From: Promethearchaeota archaeon
GTDB lineage: Archaea; Asgardarchaeota; Lokiarchaeia; Sigynarchaeales; MK-D1
Reading direction: 5' to 3'
DNA length: 7,244 bases
NCBI GenBank assembly: GCA_016839865.1
Contig: JAEOTN010000044.1
Span: 1 to 7,244, forward strand
Below are positions 1 through 5,376 of this stretch, one piece after another. The notes under the pieces were generated by a model. The model searched no databases, was not told the DNA's origin, and saw only the letters and a program-made list of their open reading frames with translations. The first letter of the stretch is position 1. Every line of letters begins with the position of its first letter. Position numbers and translations under genes: made by a program.

Positions 1-296
1 AAATGTTTGGTCTTGTTGCAGATTATTATGGAATTCGTCATCCTACGTTTTCTGTTCCTCTTTGGTTCTTCAAAATGTTACGTCCTGCAATGTGGTTAAC
101 TCGGAAATTCTTCCCAAATAATGAGTTCGTGAAATTAGTATTTTCGGAAACTGCGCTTGCTTTCTTTTCTAACAACTATGATTATGACCGGAGTAAAATA
201 AAGGCACTGGGTTTCGAATTCTTGTATACTCCACTTCAAAGTATCCAACGGGGTCTCGAATTGATGGATCCCGAGAAGAAATTGATAAAACCATAG
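1..296 (+). CDS. NAD-dependent epimerase/3-beta-HSD-like extended SDR, C-terminal part (5' end outside window)
   Basis: Only the last 97 or so residues are in the window; the reading frame is open to the left edge, so the ATG at base 3 is probably internal. What is seen is the substrate-binding end of an extended short-chain dehydrogenase/reductase. A hydrophobic stretch with Pro (VPLWFFKMLRPAMWL, residues 18-32) is followed by the typical terminal block YDYDRSKIKALGFEF (59-73), in which family members carry a 'sKa..eLGf.P' signature, and then by SIQRGLELM (80-88). The Rossmann glycine motif and the catalytic YxxxK lie upstream and cannot be checked, so activity and substrate (nucleotide sugar, steroid-like or flavonol-like) are unknown. 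The call rests on the C-terminal signature only. It ends at a TAG and is followed by a 185-base spacer, so co-transcription with the methyltransferase downstream is possible but not shown. Confidence 0.7.
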   Translation, partial: MFGLVADYYGIRHPTFSVPLWFFKMLRPAMWLTRKFFPNNEFVKLVFSETALAFFSNNYDYDRSKIKALGFEFLYTPLQSIQRGLELMDPEKKLIKP

Positions 297-481
297 GAAC
301 AGGATGTCGGTCTCACCATCATAGAAAACACCCCCATACTTTTGGTTTTAACGAGACTATTGAAAATTATGGTAATTCTATCAGCGTTTAGAAGCATTAT
401 ATTAGGAAACAAACTGTCGAATGGATTATATTCTGCAATGTATAGAGAAATATAATCGAACAATTTTTTTGGTCATAACAA
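297..481. other. Intergenic spacer, no gene recognised
   Basis: This 185-base spacer lies between the SDR fragment and the methyltransferase gene. A minus-strand open frame crosses it and runs into the SDR gene, but its translation has no recognisable domain. The only structure seen is the AT-rich promoter-like stretch near 448-456 and a T7 run at 464-470. There is no hairpin, RNA gene or long repeat that I can see. Confidence 0.5.
448..456 (+). promoter_or_regulatory. Candidate archaeal TATA box for the FkbM methyltransferase
   Basis: The sequence AAATATAAT preceded by purines (GAG) lies with its centre about 30 bases before the ATG at 482. That spacing would place transcription initiation at or just before the start codon, giving a leaderless or very short-leader mRNA. 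No good Shine-Dalgarno site precedes this ATG (only GGT at 471-473), which fits leaderless initiation. The site is read by eye in an AT-rich spacer, so chance occurrence is quite possible. Confidence 0.4.
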
Positions 482-1300
482 ATGCCTATAAAATCAAAAA
501 TTCTTAATATGTGGAAAAGCGTTAAACTCGTAAAAAATTGGCCCTCATTTTTATTCAATTATGTTTTTGTAAAAGGTCCACATCGTGAAATTAACATCAA
601 TCTGAGAAATAACACAAAAATACTCATTCCTCACACTCGTAATCCCATAGGAGTTTTTATTGAGGTTTACCTTAAAGAACAATATAGTCTGGATAAGTAT
701 GGTTTTTCTGAGCCTTCGGTTATTCTTGATATAGGTGGATTCATGGGAATTTCTGCCTTATTTTATGCAAATAGATATCCGGATAAAAAAATTCATGTCT
801 ATGAACCTGTACCGTTTAATTTTAATTATATTCGAAAAAATATTAACATCAACAACCTTCAAAACCGTGTTTTCCCCTATCAAGAAGCAGTTTTTGAATC
901 AAATACGACAGAAGAACTCACTTTTACTACGGATTTAAGTGATATGGGTGGTTCTTCTTTAATTAAAGCTAGAAAAGTCCCATCAACAGCTGAGAATCCA
1001 AATGCCACAAAAATTAAAGTGAAGACTGTTGCTTTTAATGATATTTTGACTGAGTTAGATTCTGATCAAATCTTTATAAAAATGGACATTGAAGGTGCAG
1101 AGTATCCAATATTGTATAATTCCGATAAAAACCTAATCAGAAAATGTAGTAGTATGATACTTGAATATCATTTCCGTGATAAAGAAAAGCGTAATGGAGA
1201 TTATCTACACAAATTTATTGAAAGCCTTGGATATCAAGTTACAATATTGCCAGATCAAGTAAATCCGAGATTGGGACTAATGATGTGTTCTCGAAAGTAA
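482..1300 (+). CDS. FkbM-family SAM-dependent methyltransferase
   Basis: Encodes 272 residues, normal for a free-standing FkbM-type class I methyltransferase, a family that O-methylates sugars and secondary metabolites. SAM-binding motif I is VILDIGGFMGISALF (80-94), and the acidic residue after strand 2 is E108 in HVYEPVP (105-111). The family hallmark KMDIEGAEY is at 200-208 (usual form K.DiEGaE), followed by the strand MILEYHF (225-231). The first 75 residues are a Lys/Asn-rich region with no signal peptide and no clear transmembrane segment, so a cytoplasmic enzyme is expected. The acceptor substrate cannot be read from sequence; the SDR/epimerase-type gene just upstream makes a glycan or nucleotide-sugar product plausible, but this is inference. 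The start is the ATG at 482, which lies about 30 bases after a TATA-like box. Family assignment is firm, substrate unknown. Confidence 0.9.
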   Translation: MPIKSKILNMWKSVKLVKNWPSFLFNYVFVKGPHREININLRNNTKILIPHTRNPIGVFIEVYLKEQYSLDKYGFSEPSVILDIGGFMGISALFYANRYPDKKIHVYEPVPFNFNYIRKNININNLQNRVFPYQEAVFESNTTEELTFTTDLSDMGGSSLIKARKVPSTAENPNATKIKVKTVAFNDILTELDSDQIFIKMDIEGAEYPILYNSDKNLIRKCSSMILEYHFRDKEKRNGDYLHKFIESLGYQVTILPDQVNPRLGLMMCSRK

Positions 1301-1375
1301 GAAAGAGATGTATAGCAAACGAAACTCCTTCAAAGAAGAAGATATTTGATTATCTACCTTATGTGCGTAGGATGT

Positions 1376-1405
1376 AGTATCAACCAGTATCAATCATAAT
1401 TTATC
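1376..1405 (+). promoter_or_regulatory. Putative control region of the hot-dog hydratase: phased direct repeat plus TATA-like element
   Basis: The octamer AGTATCAA occurs twice, at 1376-1383 and 1386-1393, exactly 10 bases apart, so both copies would face the same side of the helix. A TATA-like element (TAATTTATC, within 1397-1405) follows immediately, and a T6 run at 1406-1411 could also end transcripts of the methyltransferase gene upstream. A direct repeat abutting a TATA box is a reasonable operator layout, but only two copies are present and no regulator gene is nearby. Confidence 0.3.
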
Positions 1406-1462
1406 TTTTTTCTTATATTGAGGAACACTACATTAAAAAATAACCAAGTTAAACTGGCTGTT

Positions 1463-1921
1463 ATGCCACAAATTACTATTCACGCAGACCAACTCAAAGA
1501 TTATGTTGGGAAAGAATTACCGAAATCGAAAACTGTACAAGTTACTCAAGAAAAAATCCAAATGTTTGCTGATGCTACTGGGGACCAGCAATGGATTCAT
1601 ATTGACGTTGAGAGAGCAAAACGAGAATCACCATTTAAGGGACCAATTGCTCATGGCTATTTGACACTAGCCTTGATCCCTGATCTCTCGTGGGATATCA
1701 TGCAAATAACTGGTTATAAAACGGTAATAAATTACGGAATCAATAAATTACGATTCGTTGCTCCAGTTCCATCGGGTTCTAATGTATACATGAAAACAAA
1801 AATTAGTGAAATTAAAGAGATACCAAAAGGAGTTCAATGCATCTACTCTTGCTCAATTTTCGTTGAGGGTGCAGAAAAACCCGCGATGATTGCTGAAATT
1901 GTGTTTCTCCTGATGAACTAA
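1463..1921 (+). CDS. NodN/MaoC-type hot-dog-fold (R)-specific enoyl-CoA hydratase-like protein
   Basis: From the ATG at 1463 the product has 152 residues, the usual size of single-domain NodN/MaoC hydratases, which add water across trans-2-enoyl-CoA to give (R)-3-hydroxyacyl-CoA. The hydratase-2 motif is clear: FADATGDQQWIHIDVERA spans residues 35-52, with the presumed catalytic Asp41 and His46. It is followed by SPFKGPIAHGYLTLALIP (56-73) and the NodN-typical NYGINKLRFVAPVPSG block (90-105). I chose ATG 1463 over an in-frame TTG at 1418. The family N-terminus aligns with 'MPQITIHADQLKDYVGKEL', the extra 15 residues look like untranslated sequence, and the TATA-like element is too close to 1418 to serve it. 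The protein is cytoplasmic and probably dimeric, as the family is. Whether the substrate is a CoA ester of fatty, branched or aromatic acids cannot be told; none of the visible neighbours is an obvious beta-oxidation partner. Confidence 0.88.
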   Translation: MPQITIHADQLKDYVGKELPKSKTVQVTQEKIQMFADATGDQQWIHIDVERAKRESPFKGPIAHGYLTLALIPDLSWDIMQITGYKTVINYGINKLRFVAPVPSGSNVYMKTKISEIKEIPKGVQCIYSCSIFVEGAEKPAMIAEIVFLLMN

Positions 1922-1935
1922 GGAATTTTTCCTTA
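1919..1935. terminator. Compact hairpin between convergent genes, overlapping the hydratase stop codon
   Basis: TAAGGAA (1919-1925) and TTCCTTA (1929-1935) form a perfect 7-bp inverted repeat with a 3-base TTT loop. The left arm begins with the TAA stop of the hydratase gene, and the esterase gene on the other strand ends at 1940. Being symmetric, it could act on transcripts from both directions. The following TTTT on the + strand (1937-1940) is short and the stem is AT-rich, so its strength as a terminator is uncertain. Confidence 0.4.
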
Positions 1936-1939
1936 ATTT

Positions 1940-3436
1940 TCAAGAATTCAAATATTCCCAAGCGATTCGAATTTTTTCTCTGTATTTTTTTACTGATTTA
2001 CACGGAACGTCAAATATCATAGTGGTTCTGGATTCCTTGTCATATTTTTTCCATTCGGGCAGTTCTTCATGATTGGGGTCTCCTTTATGCGCAAAATTAA
2101 TCCAGGCATCCATTATTTGTTCAGATAAGTGGTATTCAGCGGGAGTTCCTTTAAGTTGCATAATTTCAATCATATCTCTAGAGGTTATATCTCCAAAAAC
2201 AAATAATAACTCAAACACATGAGGTGTAGCATGCATATTCGGAGGTTTGTAATCAAGCGTATAAACATATGTATCATTCAATGTGCTGTGTAATTCTGCT
2301 TGTTTAATTGTTCTAATCCAGAATGAAACATCTGTTAGCAAAGCATCATATTCAATATTTTTTGGATAGTTTAAATCTTTATAATGTTCCTTGTAGACAT
2401 CTAATAATCTCTTAATTTGAGATTTTGTAAATCCAGATTCTTTCCTTATTCCATTCACAATTAGATATTTTGCAACTAGTTGTTTGAATTTTGAATTCAA
2501 GACTCCACTGGTTAAAAATGGAAGTTCCTCAGCATTTGTGCCAATTATAAGTGGTATATCCTTAGAATGCCCCGTTTTCCAAGCTCCTTTAACATTTAAT
2601 GGAATTGTATTTCCATCGGGAAACGGAAAGAATAAGCGATCGGTAAGAGATTTCTTTTTGGTTAGTTTTCTCATAGCTGATCTCAATTGCTCAATGGGTG
2701 TATCTCGCAATTTTTTAATTTCAAGAGGGCTAATGTGAAGGAATTTAAGTAGTTTGAGGGTAGTTTCACGAGAATATTCTCCATCTTTCTCAGGATATTC
2801 AAGATCTAGAGCACCACTTTGACATATTGCTTTCTGGAACAATCCTAATGATTTAGGTGCTAGCATTAATAATAATACAGAAAGAGAACCAGCGCTCTCT
2901 CCAAAAATTGTAATATTTTCCGGATCACCTCCATAATCACTAATATTCGCTTTAATCCACTTTAAGGCACATATCTGATCTTGAATACCAAGGTTTGGTG
3001 ATATTCCCTCAAGGTTGAGGAATCCCAGCATTCCCAATCGATATTGTATATTAATTATTACAACATTCCCTCTTTTTGTCAATTTTCCACCATGGTTTCG
3101 TGGTCGTGAAGCAGATCCTATCATAAATGCACCACCATGAATGAATACCATTACAGGACGCTTTGTATTATCTGCATTTGGAGTCCATATATTTAGACGT
3201 AGGCAATCTTCACTCTCTTTTAGTAAAATAGGTGGATTATCATCATTACCTTGTGGTGCCATGGGACCGACTGTGGTTGCATCAAAAGGTGGTTGCCAAT
3301 CCTGAATAAGGACGGGAGGTCGATATCTCAAGTCATTTATAGGAGCTTTTGCATATCTTATTCCTAAAAATTCTTGCAGATCTTCATTTTGATTACCGAT
3401 CACTTCACCTAATCGAGTTTTAATCGTAATTTTCAT
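1940..3436 (-). CDS. Type-B carboxylesterase (alpha/beta hydrolase, cholinesterase/pnbA-like)
   Basis: Encodes 498 residues, the full length of bacterial type-B carboxylesterases such as p-nitrobenzyl esterase. Landmarks occur in family order: FLGIRYAKAP (23-32), EDCLRLNIWTP (76-86), and the oxyanion-hole motif HGGAF (100-104). The nucleophile elbow GESAGS (179-184) gives Ser181. The catalytic acid is Glu304 in GTNAEELPF, and His406 lies in ATPHVFELLFVFG (403-415), matching the usual 'H..E.pfvFg'. The triad is therefore complete and the enzyme should hydrolyse carboxylic esters. No signal peptide or lipobox precedes the domain (it begins MKITIKTRLGEV), so it is probably intracellular. It lies 69 bases downstream of the MFS transporter gene in the same orientation; a T-rich stretch and a TATA-like box in that gap suggest it may have its own promoter. 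Substrate unknown; action on something imported by the transporter is a guess from position. Confidence 0.93.
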   Translation of the reverse strand: MKITIKTRLGEVIGNQNEDLQEFLGIRYAKAPINDLRYRPPVLIQDWQPPFDATTVGPMAPQGNDDNPPILLKESEDCLRLNIWTPNADNTKRPVMVFIHGGAFMIGSASRPRNHGGKLTKRGNVVIINIQYRLGMLGFLNLEGISPNLGIQDQICALKWIKANISDYGGDPENITIFGESAGSLSVLLLMLAPKSLGLFQKAICQSGALDLEYPEKDGEYSRETTLKLLKFLHISPLEIKKLRDTPIEQLRSAMRKLTKKKSLTDRLFFPFPDGNTIPLNVKGAWKTGHSKDIPLIIGTNAEELPFLTSGVLNSKFKQLVAKYLIVNGIRKESGFTKSQIKRLLDVYKEHYKDLNYPKNIEYDALLTDVSFWIRTIKQAELHSTLNDTYVYTLDYKPPNMHATPHVFELLFVFGDITSRDMIEIMQLKGTPAEYHLSEQIMDAWINFAHKGDPNHEELPEWKKYDKESRTTMIFDVPCKSVKKYREKIRIAWEYLNS

Positions 3437-3471
3437 GATTATATCAAACCAATACGGGTACCAACAATAAT

Positions 3472-3479
3472 GTTTATAG
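3472..3479 (-). promoter_or_regulatory. Possible TATA box for the esterase gene
   Basis: On the minus strand CTATAAAC lies 36-43 bases before the esterase ATG at 3436. Initiation about 25 bases downstream would leave a leader of roughly 14 bases. The spacer is very AT-rich, so this is only suggestive. The alternative is read-through from the transporter gene 69 bases upstream. Confidence 0.25.
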
Positions 3480-3485
3480 AAATTT

Positions 3486-3497
3486 AAAAATAAAAAA
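3486..3497 (-). terminator. T-rich terminator-like tract after the transporter gene
   Basis: Reading the minus strand, a T6 run (3497-3492), an A and a T5 run (3490-3486) follow the transporter stop codon (3508-3506) within ten bases. There is no stem-loop. Such pyrimidine runs without a hairpin are the usual intrinsic signal in archaea. In a bacterium the tract alone would not be expected to terminate. Confidence 0.4.
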
Positions 3498-3505
3498 TAG
3501 GATAT

Positions 3506-4939
3506 TTATGTTGTAGAAGGTGTTGATTCTGAACCACGCTGGATTGCAGCTAAGCTTTCTTGTTTTTCTGCATGGATCCTTTGAATATCTGCTTCCATTT
3601 TAGCTAATTTTTCTCCAAATAGAGGGTAAAAGATCATGAATATTAATCCAACCAACATAAAACCTATAGGGAGTAAAAGCATTATCGTTCGAATTCCATT
3701 CAGTGCTGATACAGGTTGCACTGGACTATCTGGTATATAATTCGTTGCGGTTAAAACAGCAGTCACAATTATTGTACCTACACTATCTCCAGGTTTTGTA
3801 ATGAGCGCGTTAACTCCTAAGAAAGTAGTTTCTCGTCTAACACCATATTTAACTTCAAACTCGTCCATTGATAAAGCTGTCAAGGTACTAGAAAAGGTTC
3901 TAGGAATTCCTGCTGCCCAGCTCAAAAAGAATATCCCTATTAGACCAAAAATAGTTGGAATTGGACTTGTTCCCACTATTGAAGTTGGAAAAACAATTGT
4001 TCCTAGATAAATCAATCCCGTTCCGAGAACAGCTACAAGCCCTATAATTAATATAGTTTTTTTCATACCCCATTTCTTTTTCAACCACAATGCGATTGCA
4101 GGTGTGAAAAAAGCTCCAACTGAGGTCATAAGGAAATAATAGGTTGCATTTAAACCAGGAATCACAAGAACATAAAGGTATACAAAGGAAGCGCCAAACC
4201 CAAAGGGTATCACATTGAAGAACAGATTATAGAATACATAAAGCATGAAACTTTTCATGGTGATAGTTTTTCCTAAGCCTTTCCAAAATGGCAACGGTTT
4301 CTCGTAATGAAATTCTTTTCGCTCTTTTATCAAGGATGTAGTTATAAAAGTAACCACAATTACGAATGCGGCAATTATAAACGTCAAATAACGGAAATAT
4401 ACCCAACTAGAATCTTTAACTGCAATTATTAACGAACCTACGATACTTGCGAAAAATATTACTATTCCAGTAGCATATTGCATTTTCACACGATTATGGT
4501 TGTCACTCTCCATTTCAGGCAGAAGAGACATCCAACACATGATTACTAGGGATAATCCGTTGTCCAATAGGCACATAAATACGGTGTATTGGATGAACAT
4601 CAATATTTGATTGTCCATAGACCATGGGATGTATGTAAGTGCATAAGATAAAGCCCAGAAAACAGAACCCCAACGTATAAAGATTAACCTTCGGCTTCCC
4701 CATTTCTTAGGATCGACCCCATCACTCCACATTGCGAGAAGGGGATCATTAACGGCATTAACCACCAGGTAAATAATGGACGCTATGTAAAACCATTGGT
4801 CATCCATTTGTAAGTAGTCATGGAAAAATTCATAAATCGTTAAGAAATATGAAGCTGCCATAAAGTAATACGGGATAACCATGATTACGTAAATCGCTTT
4901 TTCTTTACGATTCATAACGTTATTTGATTGTATACTCAT
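3506..4939 (-). CDS. MFS transporter of the glycoside-pentoside-hexuronide (GPH/MelB-like) cation symporter family
   Basis: Encodes 477 residues with about twelve hydrophobic segments, the normal size for GPH symporters, which import sugars and glycosides with Na+ or H+. The helix-II/loop signature is NAVNDPLLAMWSD (61-73) followed by WGSRR (80-84), corresponding to the family's 'DainDP..G...D....k.GrrR'. A second family mark is SLLPEM (138-143), between the middle helices. By hand alignment with MelB, the cation-site Asp59 is kept as Asp65, but the Asp55 position is Asn61 and no counterpart of Asp19 is obvious, so proton coupling and a non-melibiose substrate seem more likely (inference). 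The C-terminus carries a charged, Gln/Glu-rich helical-looking tail with a Ser/Thr-rich end (about 442-477). The start ATG has a strong GGTGAT Shine-Dalgarno five bases upstream. The esterase gene follows 69 bases downstream. Confidence 0.85.
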   Translation of the reverse strand: MSIQSNNVMNRKEKAIYVIMVIPYYFMAASYFLTIYEFFHDYLQMDDQWFYIASIIYLVVNAVNDPLLAMWSDGVDPKKWGSRRLIFIRWGSVFWALSYALTYIPWSMDNQILMFIQYTVFMCLLDNGLSLVIMCWMSLLPEMESDNHNRVKMQYATGIVIFFASIVGSLIIAVKDSSWVYFRYLTFIIAAFVIVVTFITTSLIKERKEFHYEKPLPFWKGLGKTITMKSFMLYVFYNLFFNVIPFGFGASFVYLYVLVIPGLNATYYFLMTSVGAFFTPAIALWLKKKWGMKKTILIIGLVAVLGTGLIYLGTIVFPTSIVGTSPIPTIFGLIGIFFLSWAAGIPRTFSSTLTALSMDEFEVKYGVRRETTFLGVNALITKPGDSVGTIIVTAVLTATNYIPDSPVQPVSALNGIRTIMLLLPIGFMLVGLIFMIFYPLFGEKLAKMEADIQRIHAEKQESLAAIQRGSESTPSTT

Positions 4940-4944
4940 TTTTT

Positions 4945-4950
4945 ATCACC
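4945..4950 (-). promoter_or_regulatory. Shine-Dalgarno site of the transporter gene
   Basis: GGTGAT is a six-base match to the 3' part of the consensus AGGAGGTGAT and lies five bases before the ATG at 4939. It supports that start over the internal ATG eight codons further on (M9). Confidence 0.6.
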
Positions 4951-4967
4951 ATAGAATTGACATTGAA

Positions 4968-4979
4968 CTATAATTTATT
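4968..4979 (-). promoter_or_regulatory. Candidate TATA box for the transporter gene
   Basis: AATAAATTATAG on the minus strand has its centre about 35 bases before the ATG, leaving a short leader that would still include the GGTGAT ribosome site. It suggests the transporter is transcribed separately from the etfA-glcD-moaD unit, which ends 128 bases upstream. Read by eye in AT-rich DNA. Confidence 0.35.
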
Positions 4980-4985
4980 CAACTG

Positions 4986-5016
4986 TTCAGAATTTAAAGA
5001 TTTAATAAAATCTGAA
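4986..5016. repeat. Nested, mutually exclusive inverted repeats in the moaD-transporter spacer
   Basis: AGATTT (4998-5003) and AAATCT (5008-5013) form a 6-bp stem with a 4-base loop. TTCAGA (4986-4991) and TCTGAA (5011-5016) form another 6-bp pair that shares the TCT, so the two cannot form together. The element sits downstream of the MoaD-like gene and just upstream of the transporter's TATA-like box, so it could end one transcript or act as an operator for the other. The arms are AT-rich and short; chance is a fair explanation. Confidence 0.25.
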
Positions 5017-5067
5017 TTAGAGCCGAGATAACTCTTCAATAAATGATTAAGAATCCGGGAAAATCAG

Positions 5068-5376
5068 TTATCCTCCACCAATCGGAGGGAAAATTGCTAT
5101 AGAATCTCCCGAATTTTTAATGGATGTGATTAAAATTATATCTTGTTCCAAAATCTCTCCATTAACCACAAATTTAATGTCATCACGGAGTTTTTTATGA
5201 TCCTCCGAGTTAAAAATCGCATTTAGGAAGTCTGATCCAGTTTGGACTTGAGATTGTAATAAGATAAGAATTTCTCGAATAGAAATCCCTTGTTCTACGT
5301 TCAATTGGATAGACTTTAACTCAAGAATATCTCTTAAGTTTGCGAAAACCTTTACCTCGATTTCAATTTTTTTCAT
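5068..5376 (-). CDS. MoaD/ThiS-like ubiquitin-fold protein with C-terminal Gly-Gly
   Basis: From the ATG at 5376 the protein has 102 residues and a beta-grasp layout: strand KKIEIEVKVFANLRD (2-16), strand IQLNVEQG (23-30), helix SIREILILLQ (32-41), strand IKFVVNGEIL (67-76) and the end block GDSIAIFPPIGGG (90-102). The PP-x-x-GG tail is that of MoaD (usually PPVAGG), the terminus that an E1-like enzyme adenylates and that then carries a thiocarboxylate or forms an isopeptide bond. It is longer than bacterial MoaD (about 80 residues) because of a charged insertion around 45-66, as in archaeal MoaD/SAMP-type proteins. The start overlaps the dehydrogenase stop as TGATG and lacks its own strong Shine-Dalgarno, so it is probably translated by reinitiation; a GTG one codon earlier (5379) is an alternative. 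Role here is open: sulfur carrier for molybdenum or tungsten cofactor, or a protein modifier. Confidence 0.85.
   Translation of the reverse strand: MKKIEIEVKVFANLRDILELKSIQLNVEQGISIREILILLQSQVQTGSDFLNAIFNSEDHKKLRDDIKFVVNGEILEQDIILITSIKNSGDSIAIFPPIGGG

Noticed and set aside
236..463. 75-residue minus-strand open frame across the spacer and SDR end
   Set aside because: No domain, overlaps a recognisable gene on the other strand, no ribosome site; AT-rich chance frame.
735..938. 67-residue + frame inside the methyltransferase gene
   Set aside because: Out-of-frame shadow over the SAM-binding region of a clear FkbM gene.
1418..1462. TTG start at 1418 for the hot-dog hydratase
   Set aside because: The 15 added residues are not family-like, and the family N-terminus fits ATG 1463. 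The TATA-like element at 1397-1405 is too close to 1418 to give a transcript including it, although a GAGG (1420-1423) is present.
2484..2738. 84-residue + frame opposite the esterase
   Set aside because: Antisense shadow; the minus strand encodes conserved esterase sequence throughout.
3900..4703. Two 62-residue minus frames inside the transporter gene (3900-4088 and 4515-4703)
   Set aside because: Frame-shifted shadows; the main frame is uninterrupted and has the family motifs, so no frameshift is implied.
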